From Thermodesulfobium narugense DSM 14796 (GTDB lineage: Bacteria > Thermodesulfobiota > Thermodesulfobiia > Thermodesulfobiales > Thermodesulfobiaceae), in assembly GCF_000212395.1 (NCBI RefSeq), contig NC_015499.1, forward strand, positions 62,001 to 126,000: a stretch of DNA of 64,000 nucleotides. The letters run 5' to 3'. The position numbers and the translations under genes are program-made. Numbering within the stretch: the stretch's first letter is position 1; each line of letters begins with the position of its first letter. Below are positions 25,883-34,964 of the stretch, in pieces. The notes beneath the pieces were generated by a model. It made no database searches and was not told the DNA's origin. It saw only the letters and a program-made list of their open reading frames with translations.

Positions 25883-27181
25883 ATGGATGAGCATGATTTC
25901 AAACCTATTTTAGCTGAGATTCAAGATAAACCTGTAAATCCTTTGGGAAGACGAGTTTTGTGGGTGATTTTGATTTTGCTGATATTAGCAATGCTTGGAT
26001 TGTATTTTGTTAAAGTTGACGTTGTGGTAAGCGCAAAAGGAAAGGTAATTCCAGATGGAGATGTAAAAGTGCTTCAATCTTTTGAAACTGGGGTGGTACG
26101 TAAGATTTTGGTAAAAGAAGGAGATTATGTAAAAAAGGGGCAGGTTCTTGTAGAAATTGATCCTACAATAGAAGCAGCAGATATACAGGGCAAAGAGAAA
26201 AACTATAATTATCTTAATTTGAGTGAAAAGAGGGTTGAAGCGCTTCTTACTGGCAAACCTTTTGAGGTTTCTGAAAATGACCCTCAATCTTTGTTGCAGA
26301 GAGAGCTCTACAGGTCTCAAAAACAAGCTTATGAGTCGAGTCTAAAACAAAAAGAGAAACAGATGGAAGAGACCAGTTCGGCTATGCTTTCTCTTAAAGA
26401 CGAGGTAAAAAGTCTTGAAAGGCTCTTGAGCATTTCTTCAGAAGAAGAAAAAAGATTAAAAGCTCTTGCTGAGGCTGGGGCTGTTGCAGAGGCAAGATAT
26501 AGGGATAAGGTTAAAGAAAGGTTAAATTTAGAAAAGGAAATTGGAGTAAAGAGCAGTCAGATAGAAGAAAGTGCTATAAGGTTAGAGGAATTAAGGCAGG
26601 AAATTGAAGCGATAAGAAGCGGTTTTGCAGAAAAACTGCTTGAAGAAGCAGGCTCTGGTGCCCAGCAAGAAAACCTTTTGAAATCAGAAATAACTACGGC
26701 TAAGTTTAAAGAAAGCAAAAGATTGCTTACTTCTCCTGTAGACGGGTATGTACACTTAATTGCGATAAAAACTTCAGGAGGAGTAGTAACTCCTGGGCAG
26801 CCAATTATAAGTATTGTCCCAGAAGACACCCCTCTTGTAGTAAAGGCTATGGTTCTTAATAAAGATATAGGTTTTGTTAAAGAAGAGCAAAAAGTAGTTT
26901 TAAAAATTGATACTTATGATTTTCAGAAATATGGAACTATTAAGGGCTTTGTATCGGTGGTTAGTCCTGACAGTATTGAGGATAAAGAATTAAAAGTTGA
27001 TGGCTATCCTGTTTATGTGAAAATGAATTCAACTCAGTTACAAACTAAAGAGGGGAAAGTATATAAAATAAAGCCAGGAATGAACGTTCTTGCAGAAATA
27101 AATATTGGCAAAAGAAGAATAATAGAACTATTTTTATCCCCTTTTATAAAAAACATTGATGAAGGGCTAAAAGTAAGATAA
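25883..27181 (+). CDS. HlyD-family membrane fusion protein
   Basis: A 432-aa adaptor joining the ABC transporter to the TolC channel. Cytosolic N-terminal tail (1-22), one membrane helix (about 23-45), a biotinyl-lipoyl-like half motif (ETGVVRKILVKEGDYVKKGQVLVEID, about 70-95), long coiled-coil hairpin (about 110-270), second lipoyl half (TSPVDGYVHLIAI) and a beta-barrel C-terminal part. Domain order and length agree with HlyD/LapC/PrtE-type proteins. It is 21 bases after the transporter gene and is the last gene of the operon. Confidence 0.93.
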   Translation: MDEHDFKPILAEIQDKPVNPLGRRVLWVILILLILAMLGLYFVKVDVVVSAKGKVIPDGDVKVLQSFETGVVRKILVKEGDYVKKGQVLVEIDPTIEAADIQGKEKNYNYLNLSEKRVEALLTGKPFEVSENDPQSLLQRELYRSQKQAYESSLKQKEKQMEETSSAMLSLKDEVKSLERLLSISSEEEKRLKALAEAGAVAEARYRDKVKERLNLEKEIGVKSSQIEESAIRLEELRQEIEAIRSGFAEKLLEEAGSGAQQENLLKSEITTAKFKESKRLLTSPVDGYVHLIAIKTSGGVVTPGQPIISIVPEDTPLVVKAMVLNKDIGFVKEEQKVVLKIDTYDFQKYGTIKGFVSVVSPDSIEDKELKVDGYPVYVKMNSTQLQTKEGKVYKIKPGMNVLAEINIGKRRIIELFLSPFIKNIDEGLKVR

Positions 27182-27200
27182 TTTAGCCCTTTAAAAATTT
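27162..27200 (+). terminator. Terminator of the secretion operon
   Basis: Perfect 10-bp stem AAGGGCTAAA (27162-27171) with TTTAGCCCTT (27182-27191), followed by an A/T run ending in TTTT near 27200. It overlaps the last codons of the HlyD-like gene and separates it from the convergent pap gene. Confidence 0.6.
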
Positions 27201-27211
27201 TGTTAATTAAG

Positions 27212-28687
27212 TTAATTTAACTTTTCTTTTATTTTGTTAACAAATGTCTCTAAAACTTTTATTCTTGCAAAGTATTTGTCGTTTGCCTCTATTATGTTCC
27301 ATGGAGCTTCAGCTGTGCTGGTTCTAATGAGCATCTCCTCTACAGCGGGGAGATAGTCATCCCATTTGCTTCTGTTTCTCCAGTCGTCTTCTGTTATTTT
27401 CCAATGTTTAAAAGGATTTTTCTCTCTTTCTTCGAACCTTTCCAGTTGGGTTTTTTTGTCTATATGAAGCCAGAATTTTAATAGAACTATTCCAAAGTTT
27501 GTGAATTGTTTCTCCATTTGTTTTATTTCTCCATACGCCCTCTGCCAGTCAAAATCTTTGCAGAGCTTTTCTACTCTTTCTACGAGAACTCTGCCGTACC
27601 ATGTTCTATCGAATATGGCGATATTTCCTTTTTCTGGAACGTTTTGCCAGAATCTCCACAAGTAATGATGCGCTAATTCGTATTCATTTGGAGCGCCTAT
27701 TGGGATTACTGTATAACCCCTTGGGTCCATCGCTTCTGTAAGTCTCTTTATGCTTCCTCCCTTTCCTGCAGCGTCCCAGCCCTCAAAGGCAACAATAACA
27801 GGAACCCTTTCTTTCCACAACCTATACTGAAGATCATGTATTTCCCTTTGAAGCGGATGGAGTTTTTCAATATATTCTTCGTAAGTCAGGGACTTGTTCA
27901 AATCAATTTTAGAGAGAGAGCTCAACTCGTTTACAGGGTAAAAGTTTTCAAAAGAGGGTAATTCTTCTTTTTCTTTAATTGCTTTGATCTTAAATTTTAT
28001 TGCTTCAATGAGAGTTTTAAAGATTTTTATTGTAGCATATCGTTTATCTGTTGCTTCAATTATCGTCCATGGTGCAAAAGCAGTGTCAGTTTTTTCAAAA
28101 ACTGTTTCTGCCGCATCAAGAAACTTTTTGTATTTTTTGTGCAATTTAAGAACATCGTCGGTTACTCTCCAAGACTCATCTTTGTTTTTTTTCAATTTTT
28201 TCAATCTATCTTTTTGCTCTTCTTCCGAAATATATAGGAAAAATTTTACTATCAGATAACCATCTGCAACGAGTTGACCTTCAAAAGATAAAATTTCATC
28301 AAAAAGATATTCTACAATCTCTGGGGATGTCTTTTTCAAGACTCTATCTGATAACAGAGCCTTGTACCAGCTCTCGTTTACAATGCTTATGTCTCCCCTT
28401 TTTGGGATAGTTTTCCAGAATTTGTAAAAATATGGTCTGTTATCAGTTTCAGATGGACACTCGAATCTTTTTATTACGTCATATCCTCTTGGATCAAGTG
28501 GAAGCATTAACTTGTTTATTAAAGTACCCTTTCCGGCAGCTTCAAAACCATCAAAAACTATAATTATAGGTAGTTTCAAATCTCTTGCCTCTCTTTGAAG
28601 CGCGCCTAATTCTATGCTGAGATTGTCAAACTCTTTCTTATAATCTTCTCTGTCCATAATTTTATTTAAATCGACCTTTTCTAACAT
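27212..28687 (-). CDS. pap: Polyphosphate:AMP phosphotransferase (double PPK2)
   Basis: A 491-aa protein from the ATG at 28687, chosen because AAAGGAGG precedes it by 5 bases; an upstream in-frame start at 28786 would add 33 hydrophobic residues that instead belong to a small gene in another frame. Two PPK2 domains are visible: GFEAAGKGTLINKLMLPLDPRGY near the N terminus and GWDAAGKGGSIKRLTEAMDPRGY near the middle, each with Walker-like motifs. The class II tandem enzymes transfer phosphate from polyphosphate to AMP, giving ADP. It is downstream of the 41-aa membrane protein on the same strand. Confidence 0.92.
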   Translation of the reverse strand: MLEKVDLNKIMDREDYKKEFDNLSIELGALQREARDLKLPIIIVFDGFEAAGKGTLINKLMLPLDPRGYDVIKRFECPSETDNRPYFYKFWKTIPKRGDISIVNESWYKALLSDRVLKKTSPEIVEYLFDEILSFEGQLVADGYLIVKFFLYISEEEQKDRLKKLKKNKDESWRVTDDVLKLHKKYKKFLDAAETVFEKTDTAFAPWTIIEATDKRYATIKIFKTLIEAIKFKIKAIKEKEELPSFENFYPVNELSSLSKIDLNKSLTYEEYIEKLHPLQREIHDLQYRLWKERVPVIVAFEGWDAAGKGGSIKRLTEAMDPRGYTVIPIGAPNEYELAHHYLWRFWQNVPEKGNIAIFDRTWYGRVLVERVEKLCKDFDWQRAYGEIKQMEKQFTNFGIVLLKFWLHIDKKTQLERFEEREKNPFKHWKITEDDWRNRSKWDDYLPAVEEMLIRTSTAEAPWNIIEANDKYFARIKVLETFVNKIKEKLN

Positions 28688-28698
28688 CCCTGCCTCCT

Positions 28699-28824
28699 TT
28701 AAACGTGTTTGAAAATAATATTGAAAACAAAGTAAACTATTATTCCAAGCAAAAAGTAAAACAAAAGCGGTAACAAAATAGACCAAAAAAGCCTAAGCAA
28801 GATCTGCCACAATGGAAGTCTCAT
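28699..28824 (-). CDS. 41-aa single-helix membrane protein
   Basis: A short gene in the gap between the U32 peptidase and pap. Its ATG (28824-28822) directly follows the U32 stop codon (TAAATG) and AGGGGTG lies 9 bases upstream; its stop overlaps the ribosome site of pap. The product begins MRLPLWQILLRLFWS and has a long hydrophobic helix with LLPLLFYFLLGIIVYFVF, ending in NIIFKHV; a positively charged tail flanks the helix. Close coupling at both ends and a coherent membrane sequence argue that it is real. No family recognised. Confidence 0.55.
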   Translation of the reverse strand: MRLPLWQILLRLFWSILLPLLFYFLLGIIVYFVFNIIFKHV

Positions 28825-31266
28825 TTACTCTACACCCCTGAAGATATGCCCTTTTGTAAAATAAAGTTTCTCTTTGTTGTTTGAGCTAAAATCAGAAATA
28901 TTAAGATCTCTAGATTTGCTTAAAAAAGCACTGATAACTTTTGGCACAAGACTCTCATTTGTTGCCCTCAGATCGATTCTTAATTTTAGATTTAGATCTA
29001 AAAGGGTATCTTTCTCGTTAATTAAATTTTGGGTATGAGCATTTAATATGTGGGTTCTGCAGCTTTCATCTATAAAAACTGGATACTTAACTTTGTTGTC
29101 TTTAAGGCAAAAATCTCTATCTTTGCACAAAGACGAACACTGGCTTTTTGAAAACAATACACAACCTTCTGAAACCATCATTTCCAGATTGCCATACGCA
29201 GTAATTTCAATGGGTATATTAGTTTTTAGATTTGAAATTTCATCAAGATTTAATTCATTTGAGACGTGTACCATAGATGCTCCCAGATAGCTCATTAATT
29301 GTAGCGCATATGAATTAAAAACGTTTAGGGAGTGATCTATTACAAAGCTTATCCCCTCTGAGAGAACGAACTCAAGCATAGCCGTGTTTGCTACTAGAAT
29401 AATTGGGTTTTCTTGCTTTTTTATAATCTCGGTTATTACTTCGAACTCTTTTCTTACAATTCTTGGGGTTGAGATTATCATTTGTCCTTTTGTATCTTCT
29501 ATCATCTTCCCTGCTTCTGTAAAAATTTCTGGCTTATAGGGGAATTTCTCTTTATATCCTTCTGGTCCAAATATGATTGTTTTTGCTCCATTTTCTAAAG
29601 CTATTTCTAAATCTTTTAAACAAGACACCCTAAAGACAAAATTAGAATTAATATTTACCCTTTCTGGCTTTTTTATAGTTAGTTTTTCAAGATAAAATTT
29701 ATTTTCTTTGTTTGGCTTTTCTTCTCTTTCCAAAAGAAATTTCTTAATTTCTTTTATAGAACTCAAGGGCAACATCAGGTTTTTATTGTTTTCCAAGTTT
29801 ATTTCAAAATAAAATGGATGATCTTGAGTGTTTATTTTTTCAGATAATATCTCTTTTGTAGTAGGATATTTTTTTGCAATTTCTAAATTTATTTTTTTTA
29901 CTAATCTCTTTTGTTTGTTGTCAGCTTTTACTATAATTTTGTCTGAGTCTAGTTCTATGTTAACTTTTACTCGATATCTCTTAATTGAGCGTCGAAATAT
30001 TTCATTGGCCCTTTCTTCGAGAATGCCAGATCTAACCCTGAAAACTCTGTCACCTTCGAGTATTTTTGACCTGATTTTGTAATTTGATATAAAAACTTTT
30101 TTATCTTTTATGTAAAAGTCATTTGACTCAAGCGTTATGTTTCCCTGAGAAGAAAATATCACAAAGCAATCGTTTTTACTACACTCCCTCAAAGGTTCAA
30201 AGTATAGTTTGTTCTCTGAAGTAGTTATTCTTCCTATAAACAAACCTCTGTTGTTAGGCCTTGAACTATCCATAAATGTATTTTCCTTGTTTTTTATTAG
30301 TTTCATCTGAGAGTGTCTTCTTTGATGTATAGGTGCTTTTATGTTATAGGTAGTGAAAGTTCTATTAAAACACTCTGCCAAGTCATCCAAATCGCTCTTT
30401 GAGGGTTTGAATATTTTTTGATTTCCAGATGAATACATCTCTTGGATAGAGTCTAATGCATTTCTATATATTCGAGTAACGTTTGCAACGTATGTTCTTG
30501 ATTTTAACCTACCCTCTATCTTTAAAGACTTTATCTTAGTTTTTAGGATTTCTGGCAGTATCGGATAAAGGCAAAGATCTTTCATAGAAAGAAGGTGCCC
30601 AGTCTCGATCAGGCTCTCTCCATTTAAAAGAGAATATTCCATTCTACACGGCTGTGCGCACCTTCCTCTATTGCCAGATCTTCCTCCTATTAAACTACTC
30701 ATAAGACACTGCCCTGAGTACGAGTAACAGAGCGCTCCGTGAACAAATATTTCTGTATCTATAACTTCAGCAATTTCAGAAATTTCAAAGAGGGATAACT
30801 CTCTTGCAAGTATAACCCTAGAGACGCCCAACCCCTTTAAAAATTTCGCTCCATGTAAAGAGGTCGTGGTGGTTTGTGTGCTTGCGTGAATCTCTAAATT
30901 TGGAAATTCTTCCCTAATCTTATATATTAACCCGAGGTCTTGAACAATTATTGCATCTGCCTTGAGATCGCATAATTGTTCAATTAATTTCATGCACTCA
31001 TAGAATTCGCTGTCTTTTATTAGGGTATTAACTGTTATGTAACATTTTACGTTTCTTTCATGTGCAAATAGAATTGCACTTTTAATCTCTTCCTTGTCAA
31101 AATTTTTTGCGCTGCTTCTTGCTGAAAAATTCTTTGCTCCAAAGTACACTGCGTCAGCTCCTGCAAATATAGCAGCTTTTAAAGTTTCAAAGTCTCCAGC
31201 AGGGGACAATAACTCTGGTATTGTGACATCTTTTTTTTCTGAAAAATAAATGTTTTCCAAATCCAA
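28825..31266 (-). CDS. U32 family peptidase-like protein (TrhP/YhbU type)
   Basis: An 813-aa protein. The N-terminal half has the U32 core: PELLSPAGDFETLKAAIFAGADAVYFG (16-42), then GALCYSYSGQC and GNRGRCAQPCR, with the conserved cysteines for an iron-sulfur site. The C-terminal half is a DUF3656-type domain and a second TIM-like part. Relatives with this form (YdcP/TrhP) act with prephenate to make 5-hydroxyuridine in tRNA; others are linked to collagenase activity. A tRNA-modification role is the better guess for this length. Four C-terminal cysteines (CSSLCKDRDFC) may form a further metal site. Confidence 0.85.
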   Translation of the reverse strand: MDLENIYFSEKKDVTIPELLSPAGDFETLKAAIFAGADAVYFGAKNFSARSSAKNFDKEEIKSAILFAHERNVKCYITVNTLIKDSEFYECMKLIEQLCDLKADAIIVQDLGLIYKIREEFPNLEIHASTQTTTTSLHGAKFLKGLGVSRVILARELSLFEISEIAEVIDTEIFVHGALCYSYSGQCLMSSLIGGRSGNRGRCAQPCRMEYSLLNGESLIETGHLLSMKDLCLYPILPEILKTKIKSLKIEGRLKSRTYVANVTRIYRNALDSIQEMYSSGNQKIFKPSKSDLDDLAECFNRTFTTYNIKAPIHQRRHSQMKLIKNKENTFMDSSRPNNRGLFIGRITTSENKLYFEPLRECSKNDCFVIFSSQGNITLESNDFYIKDKKVFISNYKIRSKILEGDRVFRVRSGILEERANEIFRRSIKRYRVKVNIELDSDKIIVKADNKQKRLVKKINLEIAKKYPTTKEILSEKINTQDHPFYFEINLENNKNLMLPLSSIKEIKKFLLEREEKPNKENKFYLEKLTIKKPERVNINSNFVFRVSCLKDLEIALENGAKTIIFGPEGYKEKFPYKPEIFTEAGKMIEDTKGQMIISTPRIVRKEFEVITEIIKKQENPIILVANTAMLEFVLSEGISFVIDHSLNVFNSYALQLMSYLGASMVHVSNELNLDEISNLKTNIPIEITAYGNLEMMVSEGCVLFSKSQCSSLCKDRDFCLKDNKVKYPVFIDESCRTHILNAHTQNLINEKDTLLDLNLKLRIDLRATNESLVPKVISAFLSKSRDLNISDFSSNNKEKLYFTKGHIFRGVE

Positions 31267-31313
31267 TTGGCTCCTCTAATTATATTAAGACCTAATTATA
31301 TATTCTTTTTTAA

Positions 31314-34300
31314 TCAGTATCTACTTACTCCAGGGCCTACGATTATGCTTTTTCCGCCGGGTTTTGGTATAACTCTTATCTGAGTAGGAACTCTTTCCTG
31401 GATATATGTGAGGTGAGATATTATTCCTATTGTTTTGTTTTCTTGATTTAAATTAGATATCGCATCAAGAGCAGTTTCTAGTGTCTCCTCGTCTAATGTG
31501 CCAAATCCCTCATCAAGAAACAGCGAATCTACTCTGACGTTTTTACTTGACATAGATGATAGCCCAAGAGCTAAAGCAAGGCTTACAATGAAGCTCTCTC
31601 CTCCAGATAAATTTTTTGTGCTTCTAATTTCTCCTGCCTGGTAATTGTCTATTACAGAAAAACAAAGCTTTTCTTTTTTATCCTTTGTGAGGATATATCT
31701 ATCGCTAATTCTCTTTAGGTGTCTATTTGCGTGTTTTATTAATATGTCAAACGTGATCTCTTGAGCAAAACTCCTAAATTTTTTTCCATCTGATGATCCA
31801 ATAAGATCATATAATATGTCATATTTTTTTAAATTTTTTTCTCTCATTTCTATTTCCTGTATTAAATTGTTGTACTGTTCCTTTGTTTCGTTATTTGCTG
31901 TTAGTTTTTGCTTCAGCATTCCAATATTTTCTCTGATATTTTTAAGTTTTTCCTTTTGGAATTCCAAGTCTTTATTTATCTCTTCCAAAGTTTGGCTGTT
32001 TTCTCCAATTAGTTCTCTTATTTTCTCTATCTTTCTTTTTCTTTCAAATATTTTTGAATTAAGCACTTCTCTTTCCAATTCTTTGGCTTCAAGCTCTTTA
32101 GATATGAGCGCAATTTCTTCATCCGAAAGAAGCGACTCTTCAAAGTTTGTTCTATCTGTAAAATTATGTTTTCTTAAAAGACTTTCAAATTTACTTTTTT
32201 TAAGCTTATACAAGTCTTCTAAATCATACTTTTTCTTCTTTATATTTTCAATTTCTCCATTTAGAAAGGATCTATCTTTTTCTAAATTACTGAAAGCAAT
32301 TTGGCTATCTTGTAACTCTTTTTCTAAATTTTCTCTTATTTCTCTTAACCTTTTTTCACATAGATCAGGATCATAATTTCTAAGGGTTTTGTATCTTTTT
32401 TCTTTTAGATTTCTTATTTCTGAAGTAATTTTATTGAATTCTTCTTGATAATTTCTAATTTCTTCTTCTATATCTTTCAGGTCAAACTGTAATTTCTCTA
32501 AGTTTTTTTCTTCATTTCCCAGGTTTAGCTGGTATTTTATATTTATTTCTTTGACTTTTAAAAACTCTTCATATCTTTTTTTGAGATCTAAGTACAAGAT
32601 ATTTAGTTCTTTGGATAAGGCTGTTTCAATGCCAACCTTTTGTAGAATGCATGAAATATTATTTTCTTGAGAATGTTTTTGATCAATTAACTCTTCTTTA
32701 GTAGCTTGCAAATTTGAGATCTCAGCCTTTATGATGTTAAGCTTTTGTTCTTTAGAATTGATAGCCTCTTTTAGCGAATTGATATCCTCTTTTAAGGATA
32801 CAAGTTCTTTATTTTTTTTATTTATATTATTTTCTAAAACCTCATATCTTTCGATTATGCTAGCTAAATTATTTATTTCGATATCGTTTTTTTCAATTTC
32901 TATATCTAAAACAGCAAGGTCTATATGGTAGTTGACTTTATTTTCAATTTCTTGAATTTTATTAAGAGATTCATTTTTTGCACTTAACAATCTTTCTTTT
33001 TGAGCAAAATTATTTTGAAGTTTATTCTCTTGCAAACTAATTTTTGTACTTATTTCGAGAATATCGTTTTTGAGCTTCTCTATGTTTTCTAAATTATTGT
33101 TATATTTTTCGATAAAAGAGTAGTCAATTAAGATATTTTCCCTTTGTTTATAAGGATGATGAGTAGAGCCGCAGACCGGACAAGGTTTACCCTCTTCCAG
33201 AATTTCTCTTGTCCTTTCAAAATTTTTTAGAAGGCTAAATTCTTCGAACTTCTTTTTGTTTGCTTCTAAAAACTCTTCGACTAATTTCTTTTCATGTTCT
33301 TTTTGTTTTCTTTCCTCTTCTAACCTTTCTTTTTCTAATTTTAAAGATTCAAATTCTTTATCTCTTTCTTTGATATCTAGATCTATCTTTTCCAATCTTT
33401 CCTTCTCTGACTTACACATTTCAAGGTATGGTTTCTTTGTTCTTTTACTGTCAAATTCCTTTTTTATTTCGTTAATGTCTTTATACGAAAGCAAACTCTC
33501 TATATCTTTTTGAAGGGATGTTATTTCTGATTCAAGGCCTTCTTTTTCTTTTGTCCTTTGAGCTAATTTTTCATATTCTATTTGTACATCAAGCGTTAAT
33601 TTTGTTTCTTCTTTACCCTTAGAAGACAAATTTTTTTCTATATCAAGAAATCTCTCTTCTAAATCCTTTATCATTTCGATGAAGCTCTTTAATTCTGGAA
33701 GGGAATCTTTTAATTTTTCAAGATGGGAGTTCTCTAAGAGGGTTTTGTTAATTTCTCTTATTCTCCCCTTGGTGCTTTCTATTTTATACTTTGTTAAATC
33801 TATCTGACTTAATATTTCTCTCTTTTTCTTAGAGGCGTCATTAATTAGTTTTTTATATATTTCTTCTTGTTTACTTAAACTTTGTATATTTAAGTCAATA
33901 GTCCTTGCTTCATTTATAAGAGGTCCTATTTTTTCCTTTTTTTCTGCAAATTTTTGCATTTTTTGCATTATTTTTTCTAGTCTTTTCTTTAAGTCTTCTA
34001 AATTTTTACTCAAGCCTTTTTCTTTAGCTTCTTTGTTTTCCAAAGAACGGCTTATATCTTGTAATGAATCCTCTAGACTCTTTAACTCTTTGTATTCAGG
34101 ATAAATAATCCTTGCTTCTTTGGCTTTCTCCAATCTTAATTTTTTTATCTCACAATCTGAAAGCTTTTGGTTGATATCTAAGAGGTCCCTTTCTAACTGC
34201 TCTATTTCTATTTCTAAATCCTTTTCTTTCTTTTTAGCGTTAAACCTTTCGTTCAATTGTGCGAGTTCTTCATCACAAATTTTTTCTTGCATAATATAAG

Positions 34301-34964
34301 AATTTTGTTGAAATATTAGATCCCTTTCCTCTTCGGGACTTAATACTCTGAGAGCTTCAAGTTCTTTTTTTATTAATCCTAACTGTTCTCTCTCTGTCTT
34401 TCTTTTTTCGTAAACCATTATAGATATCTCGCTGTAAATCTGGGTGCCTGTAATTTGTTCAAGAATTGCCGATCTTTCATCATAGTTGGCTTTTAAAAAG
34501 GATGCAAAGTCGCCCTGTGCTAACAGGATAGACCTTGTAAATTGATCGTAGGTCATTCCTGTAAGTTCAATTACTTTTTCTTCTACCTTGTTTATCCCTG
34601 TCTCTATGATTTTGTTATTTTTAACGTCGTGTAACTCTCTTTGTGGGGGTTGTAGTTCTCTAGTCCTTTTTTGAAACCATAATACTTTATACAAACCTTT
34701 CTGCGTTTCGAAAGTAACTTCGGAAAAGCATTCATTAGTATTTCTTGACATCAACTCGTTATTATTTCTGGAAATCTTACCTAATCTTGGAGTTTTGCCA
34801 TATAAAGCAAGGGAGATGGCGTCCAATATGGTAGATTTACCAGCGCCCGTTTGCCCTGTAATTAAAAATATAGAGTTTGATATGAATTCAGGGTGTGTAA
34901 AATCTATAGTCCATTCGTTGTAAAGTGAATTTATGTTTTTTAGCCTTATTTTAAGAATTTTCAC
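31314..34964 (-). CDS. sbcC: Exonuclease SbcC (Rad50-like)
   Basis: A 1216-aa SMC-like ATPase. N-terminal Walker A in ITGQTGAGKSTILD (about 35-48), long coiled coils to about 590, zinc hook CPVCGSTHHP (about 597-606), second coiled coil, and the C-terminal signature LSGGESFIVSLALALG with Walker B SLFLDEGFGTLD. With SbcD it forms a nuclease that opens hairpins and protein-blocked DNA ends. It overlaps sbcD by 14 bases, which shows co-translation. Length is typical. The high A/T content gives long lysine/glutamate-rich helices. Confidence 0.95.
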   Translation of the reverse strand: MKILKIRLKNINSLYNEWTIDFTHPEFISNSIFLITGQTGAGKSTILDAISLALYGKTPRLGKISRNNNELMSRNTNECFSEVTFETQKGLYKVLWFQKRTRELQPPQRELHDVKNNKIIETGINKVEEKVIELTGMTYDQFTRSILLAQGDFASFLKANYDERSAILEQITGTQIYSEISIMVYEKRKTEREQLGLIKKELEALRVLSPEEERDLIFQQNSYIMQEKICDEELAQLNERFNAKKKEKDLEIEIEQLERDLLDINQKLSDCEIKKLRLEKAKEARIIYPEYKELKSLEDSLQDISRSLENKEAKEKGLSKNLEDLKKRLEKIMQKMQKFAEKKEKIGPLINEARTIDLNIQSLSKQEEIYKKLINDASKKKREILSQIDLTKYKIESTKGRIREINKTLLENSHLEKLKDSLPELKSFIEMIKDLEERFLDIEKNLSSKGKEETKLTLDVQIEYEKLAQRTKEKEGLESEITSLQKDIESLLSYKDINEIKKEFDSKRTKKPYLEMCKSEKERLEKIDLDIKERDKEFESLKLEKERLEEERKQKEHEKKLVEEFLEANKKKFEEFSLLKNFERTREILEEGKPCPVCGSTHHPYKQRENILIDYSFIEKYNNNLENIEKLKNDILEISTKISLQENKLQNNFAQKERLLSAKNESLNKIQEIENKVNYHIDLAVLDIEIEKNDIEINNLASIIERYEVLENNINKKNKELVSLKEDINSLKEAINSKEQKLNIIKAEISNLQATKEELIDQKHSQENNISCILQKVGIETALSKELNILYLDLKKRYEEFLKVKEINIKYQLNLGNEEKNLEKLQFDLKDIEEEIRNYQEEFNKITSEIRNLKEKRYKTLRNYDPDLCEKRLREIRENLEKELQDSQIAFSNLEKDRSFLNGEIENIKKKKYDLEDLYKLKKSKFESLLRKHNFTDRTNFEESLLSDEEIALISKELEAKELEREVLNSKIFERKRKIEKIRELIGENSQTLEEINKDLEFQKEKLKNIRENIGMLKQKLTANNETKEQYNNLIQEIEMREKNLKKYDILYDLIGSSDGKKFRSFAQEITFDILIKHANRHLKRISDRYILTKDKKEKLCFSVIDNYQAGEIRSTKNLSGGESFIVSLALALGLSSMSSKNVRVDSLFLDEGFGTLDEETLETALDAISNLNQENKTIGIISHLTYIQERVPTQIRVIPKPGGKSIIVGPGVSRY

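Noticed and set aside
28687-28786. Longer pap product starting at 28786 with a hydrophobic N terminus
   Set aside because: The hydrophobic stretch is an out-of-frame reading of the small membrane-protein gene, and the ATG at 28687 has a strong ribosome site.
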